From Chloroflexota bacterium (lineage in GTDB: Bacteria > Chloroflexota > Dehalococcoidia > Lucifugimonadales > GCA-002723415): a DNA stretch of 64,000 nucleotides. Positions 10,003-18,557 of this stretch are shown here, one piece after another. The position numbers were made by a program, and so were the translations under genes. The stretch's first letter is position 1. Every line of letters begins with the position of its first letter. The notes under the pieces were generated by a model. That model did not search any database. It saw nothing but the letters and a program-made list of their open reading frames with translations, and was not told the DNA's origin. The stretch spans positions 281,689 to 345,688 of the forward strand of contig PBKN01000005.1 in assembly GCA_002721445.1 (NCBI GenBank), in the 5' to 3' direction.

Positions 10003-10743
10003 ATGTTGAATAGTCCATTATTATCAATAATAATACCCGCATTTAATGAAGAATACCGAATAATAAATAGCTTAGAAATAATTGACAAATACATGGGGAC
10101 AATGCTGTTTAATTGGGAGGTTTTAATTATTAATGATGGAAGCACAGATAACACCAAAAATATTATTGAAGAATGGATAATGCATAAACATCAATTTAAA
10201 GTTCAAACTATTGAACACCAAGGAAAAGGTGCTGCTGTAAGATATGGGATATTGAATAGCAATAGCAAATATCAATTTATGTGCGATGCAGATCTTTCAA
10301 TGCCAATAGATAAAATATCTAAATTTTTAAATAAAATGGAAGAAGGATATCAAATCGTTATAGGTTCTAGACAAAAAACAGGAGCAAAAAGATTTAATGA
10401 ATCTATTATGCGCCATATTTTAGGAAGATTATTCAATTTTTTAATAAAATTGATATTAGTAAAAAACATTGAAGATACTCAATGTGGATTTAAGTGTTTT
10501 AATTCTAATATAGCTAAGGATTTATTCAAGTTACAACAAATTAATGGATTTGCCTTTGATGTTGAAATATTATTCTTAGCTCAAAAAAACAATATAGATA
10601 TATTTGAATTACCTATAGAATGGCGCCACAATGATAAAAGCAAAGTTAGAATAATACTAGACCCTCTATTAATGGCAAGAGACATTCTTTACATATTCAT
10701 TAATAATATAAAAAATAAATACCCTTTAATTAAATCCAAATGA
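10003..10743 (+). CDS. Family 2 glycosyltransferase (dolichyl-phosphate-sugar synthase-like)
   Basis: A 246-residue GT-A fold enzyme. It opens with LSIIIPAFNEEYRI (nucleotide-sugar binding), has the NDGSTDNT stretch at about 47-54, and the DAD metal motif in MCDADLSMP at about 93. This arrangement matches polyprenyl/dolichyl-phosphate glucosyl- or mannosyltransferases that load a lipid carrier for wall or surface glycan synthesis. There is no multi-helix C-terminal membrane domain; the end of the protein has only one weakly hydrophobic stretch, so it probably sits on the cytoplasmic face. GGAG lies 4 bases before the ATG. It follows lysC after 27 bp. Donor and acceptor are not predictable. 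Confidence 0.85.
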   Translation: MLNSPLLSIIIPAFNEEYRIINSLEIIDKYMGTMLFNWEVLIINDGSTDNTKNIIEEWIMHKHQFKVQTIEHQGKGAAVRYGILNSNSKYQFMCDADLSMPIDKISKFLNKMEEGYQIVIGSRQKTGAKRFNESIMRHILGRLFNFLIKLILVKNIEDTQCGFKCFNSNIAKDLFKLQQINGFAFDVEILFLAQKNNIDIFELPIEWRHNDKSKVRIILDPLLMARDILYIFINNIKNKYPLIKSK

Positions 10744-10893
10744 TTATCCTTGAATTAACTAAATATAAATTATAATTACCAAAATTATAAAAAATCTAAA
10801 AAATTTGTACCTAAAAAGCTCTTGCGAAGGAATTTCAGATAAGTTAGAATTCGCCAAATCTAAAAAAATTTCAATAGAAATAGGAACAAAAAA

Positions 10894-11733
10894 TTGAAGG
10901 AAGATAAAATTAAAACTGCGGTTCTTCATGCAATGCAAGGCAAATGGAAAGATGCAATAAAATCAAATGAAGAAATTATACTAGAAAACCCAACTGATGT
11001 TGATGCATTTAATAGACTAGGAAAGGCTTTCAGCGAAATAGGAGAAATCAAAAAATCAAAAAATGCTTTTCAAAAAGCTTTAACATTATCCCCTCAAAAT
11101 GTAATTGCGAAGAAGAACCTAGCAAGAATTGAACTCATAAATAATTCAAAAACAAAACCCAAAAATACTTTGCCCTCAAATATACTAATATCTGTAGAAA
11201 AAAGTACTGAAATTACCACAACCACCTTGGTTAATTTAGCTTCTTCTAATATATTAATATCCTTATCTGCAGGACAAAAATTAGAAATAATTACAGATAA
11301 AGATATATTAAAAATAAATAATGAATCAGGGCAATATATTGGGCAAATTGAACCTAAAATTGGACTACGTTTATCAAAATTAATTAAAGGCGGAAATAAA
11401 TATAATGCTACGGTGATGTCTGTAAACCAAGAAGAAGTAATAATTTTAATTAAAGAAATATTTAAACACCCAAGCCAAGCCAATATAGCTTCTTTTCCAA
11501 TACTTGGAAACACTGCATCAAATAATACTCAAACAAACTCAGCAGATTTTGAATTTATGAATCAAAATATTCAAAAACCCGATCAAATAGTTCTTAAAGA
11601 TTGGTCAAATGATGACACTGAGCCAGGAGATGACGAAGCTTATGCTCCTACTTTCCATAGAATATCAAAATCAATTGATGACAACATGTCAATTGAAGAA
11701 CATTCTTTAGAAGACCAGGAACGCTATAATTAA
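10894..11733 (+). CDS. TPR-repeat protein with an unrecognised C-terminal beta domain
   Basis: A 279-residue soluble protein. Residues 1-75 hold two TPR helix pairs (GKWKDAIKSNEEIILENP, then DVDAFNRLGKAFSEIGEIKKSKNAFQKALTLSP split between units). The middle, about 85-205, is predicted mostly beta and includes GQYIGQIEPKIGLRLSKLI and IKEIFKHPSQANIASFP. This resembles a short HIRAN- or OB-like module, but I cannot name it with confidence. The last 70 residues are acidic and probably disordered. TTG at 10894 is used because no in-frame ATG precedes the TPRs; AGGA lies nine bases before. The 150 bp upstream contain only AT-rich sequence and one imperfect inverted repeat. The stop overlaps the end of the opposing small gene by 4 bp. 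Confidence 0.75.
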   Translation: MKEDKIKTAVLHAMQGKWKDAIKSNEEIILENPTDVDAFNRLGKAFSEIGEIKKSKNAFQKALTLSPQNVIAKKNLARIELINNSKTKPKNTLPSNILISVEKSTEITTTTLVNLASSNILISLSAGQKLEIITDKDILKINNESGQYIGQIEPKIGLRLSKLIKGGNKYNATVMSVNQEEVIILIKEIFKHPSQANIASFPILGNTASNNTQTNSADFEFMNQNIQKPDQIVLKDWSNDDTEPGDDEAYAPTFHRISKSIDDNMSIEEHSLEDQERYN

Positions 11734-11990
11734 CTATCTTCTTCTGATAAAATTTCCAAATTCCTAGAATATATACCCCACCTCTGCATTATTTTATGTA
11801 ATCTAGGGTCATCAATTTCACCTAACTCTTTTAAAAATCCAGCTAATGAATGGGCAAGCCTTAAATCAGCTGAACAAACCCAGTTAGCATCACTTGGAAT
11901 AACATATAATAAGCCTTTTTGGTGCTCACATTGCATCTTGATTCTTGCACCATCATCATTTTGCTTAATCTGAATTCCTTTTGTATCCAT
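11730..11990 (-). CDS. Small conserved-looking protein of unknown function
   Basis: An 86-residue protein I do not recognise. It has no signal peptide or membrane segment, has a mixed composition with two Cys (C21, C39) and two or three predicted helices in the second half (SADLRLAHSLAGFLKEL, RLHKIMQRWGIY). The ATG is preceded at good distance by AGGTGAG, which argues that it is translated. It faces the TPR gene and shares 4 bp with its end. No known motif is present. Confidence 0.6.
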   Translation of the reverse strand: MDTKGIQIKQNDDGARIKMQCEHQKGLLYVIPSDANWVCSADLRLAHSLAGFLKELGEIDDPRLHKIMQRWGIYSRNLEILSEEDS

Positions 11991-12058
11991 AACTCACCTA
12001 ATTAAATAATTAAATAATGTAACATTTTACATTAATTAACTTGTTTTGTATAAAATAC

Positions 12059-12086
12059 TTGACGAAGGTATTACTACTGCTATAAT
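12059..12086 (+). promoter_or_regulatory. Sigma70-type promoter of the MBL hydrolase gene
   Basis: TTGACG at 12059-12064, a 16-bp spacer and a perfect TATAAT at 12081-12086 form the best promoter match in the window. The expected start point near 12093 leaves a leader of about 27 bases before the ATG at 12120. No Shine-Dalgarno is visible in that leader. Confidence 0.6.
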
Positions 12087-12119
12087 CACAAAAGATTAAA
12101 ATCAAGTTATATTATTGAA

Positions 12120-12773
12120 ATGCCAACTCCCCATTATCAAAATTCAGAAATTAAAATATTTAAAATAATCGCAGGACCATATGACAATAATGCCTATTTA
12201 TTGGTTTGTAAAAAAACAAATCATAGCATATTAATTGATGCCCCCGCAGAGCCAAATGAAATTATAAAATTAGTAAAAACAACTAAATTACAAATGATAA
12301 TTATAACTCATAGCCACCTTGATCATATTGCTGGTCTGGACCAAATCCAATCATTTTTTAATGCTCCCGTCGCAATTTGCAAACCAGACTCTTTACAATT
12401 AAAAAATATTCCCAATACTTATCTTAAAGATAAAACAAATATTAAAATTGGAAATATATATCTAAATATAATTACAACACCTGGCCACACCCCTGGATCA
12501 ATATGTATCAATATTGGAGATCATCTTTTTACGGGTGACACCTTATTCCCTGGCGGACCAGGGAAAACGACTTCAGTAAAGAATTTTAAAAAAATAATTG
12601 AATCAATTACATATAAATTATTTAAACTGCCATCCAAAACTATTTTTTATCCAGGACATGGGAAAGATGATATTTTAAAAAATTCCATTCGTGAATATAA
12701 AATATTTGAAAGCATAAATAAAAATAACCAGGTCTATGGTGATGTTATTTGGAAAAATAAATTGATTAACTGA
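12120..12773 (+). CDS. Metallo-beta-lactamase-fold hydrolase, glyoxalase II-like
   Basis: A 217-residue MBL-fold enzyme with the full set of binuclear metal ligands: THSHLDH at about 61-67, the His in TPGHTPGS, Asp in FTGDTLFPGG and His in YPGHGKDD. These short glyoxalase-II-like proteins lack the C-terminal helical glutathione domain of GloB, so the substrate may be another thioester or a persulfide. It has its own promoter and stands alone ahead of the trpA operon. Confidence 0.85.
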   Translation: MPTPHYQNSEIKIFKIIAGPYDNNAYLLVCKKTNHSILIDAPAEPNEIIKLVKTTKLQMIIITHSHLDHIAGLDQIQSFFNAPVAICKPDSLQLKNIPNTYLKDKTNIKIGNIYLNIITTPGHTPGSICINIGDHLFTGDTLFPGGPGKTTSVKNFKKIIESITYKLFKLPSKTIFYPGHGKDDILKNSIREYKIFESINKNNQVYGDVIWKNKLIN

Positions 12774-12838
12774 TATAATTGAAAATATTATTTTAACTTA
12801 TAATATATTTATTCAAATTTCAAATTAACGGGAATAAC

Positions 12839-13627
12839 TTGAAAAATAGAATTGATAAAAAATTATTTGAACTACAAAATATTGGAAGAGCTGCCTTAGC
12901 CCCCTTCGTTACAGTAGGTTTCCCTGATATTGAAACTTCTGAAAAATTAATTGTTAACATTTCTAATTCAGGAGGAGATATAATTGAACTAGGCATACCT
13001 TTTAGCGACCCACTTGCAGACGGAATTACTATTCAAAAAACTAACTTCCGTGCACTTCAAAATGGAATAAATTTATCTAAATGCCTAGAAATGGTAACTA
13101 AATTAAGAAAAAATTGCTTTAATACTCCTTTAATATTTATGGGTTACTTTAACCCTTTTTTAAATTATGGAATAGAAAAATTCATCGAAGATGGATCAAT
13201 TGCAGGAATAGATGGAATTATAATACCTGACTTACCTTTAGAAGAATCAGGTTATCTAAAAGCAAAATTAGAAAAAAAAGATATTTACTTAATAAACCTT
13301 CTATCTCCTACGAGTTCAGAAACCCGTATTCAAAATGTATGTAAAGATGCAAAAGGCTTTATATATTGCGTAAGCATCGCTGGTGTCACCGGGGCTAGAT
13401 CACAACTTTCAGAAAATCTACCTAAATTAATTAAAAAAATACGGAAATATACTAAATTACCAATACTGGTTGGCTTTGGTATTTCTACAAAAGAGGATGT
13501 AGATGAAATTTATAAATTTGCTGATGGAGTTATTGTTGGAAGTGCACTATTAAATGCTATAGGAGACTCTGAATCCGAAGAAGCCATAAGCAAAGCAAAT
13601 TCATTTATAAAACAATTAATAAATTAA
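12839..13627 (+). CDS. trpA: Tryptophan synthase alpha subunit
   Basis: A 262-residue TIM-barrel protein that cleaves indole-3-glycerol phosphate to indole and passes it to the beta subunit. The catalytic Glu is in IELGIPFSDPLADG (about 50-63), and the phosphate-binding Gly-rich segments VGFGIS and GVIVGSAL are near the C-terminus. The start is TTG after GGGA; the protein would lose its first helix with any later start. trpB is not in the window. The gene begins a close-packed run with aroH, ribF and tyrS. Confidence 0.95.
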   Translation: MKNRIDKKLFELQNIGRAALAPFVTVGFPDIETSEKLIVNISNSGGDIIELGIPFSDPLADGITIQKTNFRALQNGINLSKCLEMVTKLRKNCFNTPLIFMGYFNPFLNYGIEKFIEDGSIAGIDGIIIPDLPLEESGYLKAKLEKKDIYLINLLSPTSSETRIQNVCKDAKGFIYCVSIAGVTGARSQLSENLPKLIKKIRKYTKLPILVGFGISTKEDVDEIYKFADGVIVGSALLNAIGDSESEEAISKANSFIKQLIN

Positions 13628-13648
13628 TTTATATTAACAGGAAAATAT

Positions 13649-14017
13649 ATGAATAAATCAAGAGGAATACGAGGGGCTACCACCTCAAAAGATAACACAA
13701 AGAATTCTATAATAGAAGCTACAAAAGAACTTCTTGAGCAAATGATAAATTCCAACTTTATAGATCTTGAAGATATATCTTTCGCAATATTTACCACAAC
13801 TAAAGATTTAAATGCAGAATTCCCTGCACTTGCAGCAAGACTGCTTGGGTGGGAAGACATAGCCTTAATGTGCGCGCATGAAATTGATGTTCCTGGAGCA
13901 CAAAAATTATGTATCAGAATATTATTAACTATTAACACAGAAAAAACCCAAAAAGAACTAGTCAATATATACTTAAGAGATGCTGTAAATTTAAAATCAC
14001 GTGGAATAACTGAGTAA
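13649..14017 (+). CDS. aroH: Chorismate mutase, AroH class
   Basis: A 122-residue monofunctional chorismate mutase of the trimeric AroH type, converting chorismate to prephenate for Phe and Tyr synthesis. The diagnostic N-terminus RGIRGATT contains the substrate-binding Arg; the segment DISFAIFTTTKDLNAEFPA and the following CAHEIDVPGA match the known family fold. AGG lies before the ATG. It is placed 21 bp after trpA, so two branches of aromatic amino-acid synthesis share a transcript. Confidence 0.93.
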   Translation: MNKSRGIRGATTSKDNTKNSIIEATKELLEQMINSNFIDLEDISFAIFTTTKDLNAEFPALAARLLGWEDIALMCAHEIDVPGAQKLCIRILLTINTEKTQKELVNIYLRDAVNLKSRGITE

Positions 14018-14024
14018 GTCTAAA

Positions 14025-14963
14025 ATGTTAATAGATGAAGAAATATCTGATTTTAAATCAATAAATTCTCATACAATATCAATCGGGGTTTTTGACGGAG
14101 TCCATAAAGGGCATAAATATTTTTTATCAAAACTCCTTTCTGAATCAAAAAAATCTCAATCAACTCCTACAGTTATAACATTTAAGACCCATCCACTTTC
14201 CTTATTAAATCCAACTATTAAAATAAAAAACATAACCACAACAAATGACAAGATAAAAATGATTAAAAATTTTGGAATAACGTCAGTAATTCCTGTTACT
14301 TTTGATAGAAACCTTTCAGAATTGTCTGGAGAAGAATTTATAAACAAAATTAAATCAATTATAAAAATATCCTCTTTGTTTATAGGTCCAGACTTCTCAA
14401 TAGGTAAAAACAGAGAAACAAATAATACCAATATTAAAGATTTATCTCATAAATTGAATTTCAAAGTATTTGAAATCCCAAAAATAAAACAAGACTCTTT
14501 AATAATCAGATCAACTAATATAAGGTCTTTAATTACTGACGGAAAAGTCAATTTGGCATCCAAAATGCTCGGATATCCTTTTTTTATTAAAGGACTAGTC
14601 ATAAAAGGATTAAGCAGGGGGAAAAAACTTGGATTTCCTACAGCTAATATTAAAATTCCTGATAATATAATTTTGCCATCAAATGGAATATATGCTACCC
14701 ATGTAAGTATTGGTAAAAATAAATACTTTGGAGCAACAAGTATTGGAAACAACCCTACATTTAATGAAACAGATAAAACTATAGAAACATTTATAATTGG
14801 CTTTAACGATGATATATATAACAAAAATATATGTTTAGAATTTATACACCGTATAAGAGATGAAATTAAATTTTCTTCTGCTAATAAATTATCAATTCAA
14901 ATGGCCAATGATGTTGAAAAAATAACTAATATATTAAAAAATACTTCAAGTTTACTCAACTAG
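14025..14963 (+). CDS. ribF: Bifunctional riboflavin kinase / FAD synthetase
   Basis: A 312-residue enzyme that makes FMN and then FAD. The N-terminal nucleotidyltransferase half has SIGVFDGVHKGHKYF (about 20-34). The C-terminal flavokinase half has SRGKKLGFPTANI (near 198) and the NNPTF motif (about 244). Order and length are standard. It starts 7 bp after aroH in the same operon. No FMN riboswitch is visible upstream. Confidence 0.95.
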   Translation: MLIDEEISDFKSINSHTISIGVFDGVHKGHKYFLSKLLSESKKSQSTPTVITFKTHPLSLLNPTIKIKNITTTNDKIKMIKNFGITSVIPVTFDRNLSELSGEEFINKIKSIIKISSLFIGPDFSIGKNRETNNTNIKDLSHKLNFKVFEIPKIKQDSLIIRSTNIRSLITDGKVNLASKMLGYPFFIKGLVIKGLSRGKKLGFPTANIKIPDNIILPSNGIYATHVSIGKNKYFGATSIGNNPTFNETDKTIETFIIGFNDDIYNKNICLEFIHRIRDEIKFSSANKLSIQMANDVEKITNILKNTSSLLN

Positions 14964-14971
14964 GAAAAGAC

Positions 14972-16189
14972 ATGTTAAATATAGATAAAAATTGTATAAA
15001 CCATATACTCGGAAATGGTGTAACCGAAATAATTATAGAAAAAGAATTACGTGAACGTATGCACTCTGGTAAGCCTTTAAGGCTAAAAATGGGATTTGAT
15101 CCAAGCGCACCTGATATCCATTTAGGGCATACCGTCGGCTTAAAAAAACTTAAAGAATTTCAAGATATTGGCCACCAAGTAGTTTTAATAGTAGGAGATT
15201 GGACTGCCAGAATCGGTGATCCTAGCGGAAAATCAAAAACACGACCAGTGCTTACTGAATCTCAGGTAAATGCTAATGCCTTAACTTATTTAGATCAATT
15301 TTTTAAAATTATAGATAAAGACAAAACTGAAGTAAGATGGCAAAGTGAATGGTTTAAGAATTTTAATTTAGCAGACTTAATTTTATTAACAAGCAAATTT
15401 ACAGTAGCTCAATTTCTTGCCCGAGAGGATTTCGCAAAAAGGTTTAACGAAAACCAGCCTATCGCAATAACTGAATTTATATATCCATTAATGCAAGCTT
15501 ACGATTCTGTAATTGTAAAATCAGATATTGAATTCGGAGGTACTGATCAAAAATTCAATCTATTAGTTGGAAGAGATCTACAACAATATATGGGCCAAAC
15601 ACCTCAACAATGCTTGCTAATGCCGCTATTACCTGGGACTGACGGAACTCAGAAAATGAGTAAAAGCTTGAACAATCACATAGGAATAAGTGAAGATCCA
15701 AATGATATTTTTGGTAAAACAATGTCGATACCAGATAGTTTGATATCAACTTATTATAGTCATCTTACCCAAATAAATGCTGAAGACTTAGATTCAATCA
15801 ACAACAGTTTAGATAAAAACACTACCCATCCAATGGAATTAAAAAAACAACTAGCTCATAACTTAGTTACACAATTCTATGATTTGAAAAGTGCTGATTC
15901 AGCTCAAAAATACTTTGAACTTACTGTTCAATCCAAAGAAACTCCAGAAAATATAGATATATATACGATAAACCCTGATATAGACAGAAAAATCACTGAC
16001 ATACTAGTAAACTCTAAATTAACAAATAGTGTATCTGAAAGCCGCAGACTAATTAATCAAAATGCTGTAAAGCTAAATGGAGTGAATCTATCTTTATCCA
16101 GTAACCCTAAAGACTTACAGACTGATGACATAATTTCAATAGGTAAAAGAAGATGGATCAAGATAGATAACAAGCAGAAAAATCAATAA
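14972..16189 (+). CDS. tyrS: Tyrosyl-tRNA synthetase
   Basis: A 405-residue class I aminoacyl-tRNA synthetase charging tRNA-Tyr. The HIGH motif is HLGH in PSAPDIHLGHTVGL at about 45-53, the KMSKS loop is QKMSKSLNNH (about 229), and an S4 RNA-binding domain occupies the end (SESRRLINQNAVKLNG). The PSAPDIHLGH form belongs to the TyrRS branch with the longer C-terminus. It is 8 bp behind ribF. The 71 bp after it contain a short TTAGT/ACTAA dyad and a T-run, too weak to call a terminator. Confidence 0.95.
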   Translation: MLNIDKNCINHILGNGVTEIIIEKELRERMHSGKPLRLKMGFDPSAPDIHLGHTVGLKKLKEFQDIGHQVVLIVGDWTARIGDPSGKSKTRPVLTESQVNANALTYLDQFFKIIDKDKTEVRWQSEWFKNFNLADLILLTSKFTVAQFLAREDFAKRFNENQPIAITEFIYPLMQAYDSVIVKSDIEFGGTDQKFNLLVGRDLQQYMGQTPQQCLLMPLLPGTDGTQKMSKSLNNHIGISEDPNDIFGKTMSIPDSLISTYYSHLTQINAEDLDSINNSLDKNTTHPMELKKQLAHNLVTQFYDLKSADSAQKYFELTVQSKETPENIDIYTINPDIDRKITDILVNSKLTNSVSESRRLINQNAVKLNGVNLSLSSNPKDLQTDDIISIGKRRWIKIDNKQKNQ

Positions 16190-16260
16190 TTTATCTATAG
16201 ATTTGAAAGAAAATATTAGTTAAACTAAATTAAGTATTTTTTTATAAAAGGATTAATAAT

Positions 16261-18528
16261 TTGGCTAATTATATTAAACAAAATGATAATAACCCTGTAA
16301 TAAATTCAAATTTTTCTAACGCTTTAGATGATCTAATTGAAATATGCCATAAAGGCCAATCTTCAAACAGTAAACTATTTAACCCTGAAGATTCTTTTTT
16401 AATTGATCAAATGAAAATATCAAAGAAATTACCCTTAAATGAATATCAAGAATTATTAAATGAAGCGAATGAAATAAATACAAGTTATGAAAAATCAAAA
16501 TCAACTAATAAAGCTGCAAAAAGAGCTGGGCCAGATATTGTTGCACAACTTGAAACTGGAGGATTAGCATTTTTTAGTCAATTAGGGGTAGCAAGAAGAC
16601 CCGACTTAACACAATATTTCATAGATGGATTTACAAAAAATCGTGATGCTATAGCTTTTAGTGAAGAAAATCAATCTTTATTTGCCGATATCCTACCTTA
16701 TATTACTAAATATATAAAAGAACAATTCGAAATTAAATCTGAAATAATACAAGTAGACAGGCAAATTGGAGACCTAGATGATCTATCTTTTCATGCTAGA
16801 ATGCTACTCTGCGGTACAGATTATACAGGCTTGCCTTATATGTGGAAACAGTTAACATTTCCTCTTTCTAAAACCAAAAAAATATCCAAGCCAAATATTG
16901 TTGAACTTTCAATACCTAAATGGCTAGAAAATATTAAATTACCCCAGTCACTTAAAGATCGTATTAATGAAGCTAATTTAACACAACTAATATTAAAAGC
17001 TCCAACTAGAGGCTTGTCGCTTCACCTAGGCTTTGATTATATGGGTGAACACAAAATGGGACCTCTTTCCATTGCAATGTTTCTTGTAAAACAACAATCA
17101 GGGCTAGCTGTACAAGCCGCTTTAAGTATGACTCGAATGAAAAATCTTCATGGAATAAATAAAAACAGTGCATTAATAACAATAGGCCCATCATTGCATG
17201 GTAAAAGCACATTAACAATTATGATTGAATTAAAGAATAGTGAGCTTGCAAAAATACTTAACCTAACTACAGATTTAGATGAAGGCACTTATCCAATGAA
17301 CGATGATATAGTATTAATTCAAAAATTAAACAAACCTATATCTCAGCCAGATAAAGATATATCGATAAATTATAGTATTAATGGCACTGAAAATAGTTTT
17401 TATGCCGTTCCGTTTGGTCTAAATATTCAAGATGATCCTATAACTTATGAAGTATTGAGGGGTACAGTAGATACACCCAATCCAAATGAAATTTTAGAAA
17501 ATGTACCTATAGATATTGATAAAGGCACACCAGATTTTCAAAGCAACCCAGTAAGAAATATGCGCATGGTTCTATCAAGGCAACGCCTGTTAAAACAGAA
17601 AAAAGCTGAAAATATTTTTTCATTAATTACTAATGGAGAAGAACAGGAATCTATTCATGTACCCTTAAAACATACAGATCAAATCATATGGCAAGCAGTA
17701 ATGAGGCAAAATACCATTATACCTCCTTTAAGAAGGCTCGAAATAGATCAATATATTAGAATTTTAATGTATGGGGAGGCAGTGCAGATGGGTGCAGCGA
17801 CTGGATCAATAGGTAAGCCATATATTGAATACTTTTCTGACCCTTTTATTATAGGTCTAGAAGATGATAATGCCAGCTACTTATACCAAATATTAAAAAA
17901 TATAGAAAAAGGCAATTTACCTCAATTTTTTTATGTATTTAATACTGGAGGAGTTGGTGCAGATAATAATAGTGAAGCTTCTGGATCTAATTATAAAAAA
18001 ATACCTAGAGAATTAACTCTTATGCTACAAGAAGCATTACTAAGAGATGCAGTTAAATTTGAATTTGATAATATTTTAAATTCTGACATTGCTGTAGCTA
18101 TAATTGATAAAGATGGTAAAGAAATATTTAACTTAAGAGACAAATGGATCCCTCTAAATATTTATGGTGCCGAAGAATATCAAAAAAGAGTAAATTTACT
18201 AAAAAGAAATCGTTATTATGGAGATAATAGTTCTGAAAAATCTGGAATTTTAAGATATACAAAAACTGACAATGCTATATTAGATCCCAATGATATTCCT
18301 TTTCCTATTAATGAAAAAGAACTATCAAGCCTTCTATCATTTTTCTGGTCTTTAAATTATCGCTCCTCAACAATTGAAGAATTTGATGCTGAATGTTCAA
18401 TACAAAAAGCTGCTAAACCAAATCCAGATATACTGGCAAAGCTTCAAAAATTATATAAAGATTCTTGTAAATCCGGAATAAAATTATCTGAAAAAAATAA
18501 ATCTATATTAGAAAACCACTTAATATAA
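16261..18528 (+). CDS. Divergent ATP-PEP-carboxykinase-like protein
   Basis: A 755-residue protein, about 220 residues longer than usual ATP-dependent PEPCK. Several landmarks of that fold appear in order: YMGEHKMG (about 259, like YAGEMKK), a P-loop GPSLHGKST (about 307, like GLSGTGKTT), NDDIVLI (about 347, like the kinase-2 DDEHGW), ILENV then NPVRNMR (about 428, like ENTR), IIPPLRRL (about 486) and the GxxxGxxxPYxEYFSDPF segment. By eye the Mn2+ ligands differ: the second Lys of EMKK is Met, and the His of the MHCSAN segment is replaced. The N-terminal 200 residues are unrelated to what I know. It could be a working gluconeogenic enzyme with a moved site, or a kinase with another substrate. 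The start is TTG after AAAGGA. The next gene begins 29 bp on. Confidence 0.6.
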   Translation: MANYIKQNDNNPVINSNFSNALDDLIEICHKGQSSNSKLFNPEDSFLIDQMKISKKLPLNEYQELLNEANEINTSYEKSKSTNKAAKRAGPDIVAQLETGGLAFFSQLGVARRPDLTQYFIDGFTKNRDAIAFSEENQSLFADILPYITKYIKEQFEIKSEIIQVDRQIGDLDDLSFHARMLLCGTDYTGLPYMWKQLTFPLSKTKKISKPNIVELSIPKWLENIKLPQSLKDRINEANLTQLILKAPTRGLSLHLGFDYMGEHKMGPLSIAMFLVKQQSGLAVQAALSMTRMKNLHGINKNSALITIGPSLHGKSTLTIMIELKNSELAKILNLTTDLDEGTYPMNDDIVLIQKLNKPISQPDKDISINYSINGTENSFYAVPFGLNIQDDPITYEVLRGTVDTPNPNEILENVPIDIDKGTPDFQSNPVRNMRMVLSRQRLLKQKKAENIFSLITNGEEQESIHVPLKHTDQIIWQAVMRQNTIIPPLRRLEIDQYIRILMYGEAVQMGAATGSIGKPYIEYFSDPFIIGLEDDNASYLYQILKNIEKGNLPQFFYVFNTGGVGADNNSEASGSNYKKIPRELTLMLQEALLRDAVKFEFDNILNSDIAVAIIDKDGKEIFNLRDKWIPLNIYGAEEYQKRVNLLKRNRYYGDNSSEKSGILRYTKTDNAILDPNDIPFPINEKELSSLLSFFWSLNYRSSTIEEFDAECSIQKAAKPNPDILAKLQKLYKDSCKSGIKLSEKNKSILENHLI

Positions 18529-18557
18529 GAATAACAAACAAATTAGTCGAGGTTAAT

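Noticed and set aside
10744..10893. Possible small RNA in the gap before the TPR gene
   Set aside because: Only an imperfect GCGAA/TTCGC dyad is seen, with no promoter-terminator pair around it.
16190..16260. Terminator after tyrS
   Set aside because: The TTAGT/ACTAA stem is 5 bp and all but two pairs are A-T; the T-run is eight or more bases away.
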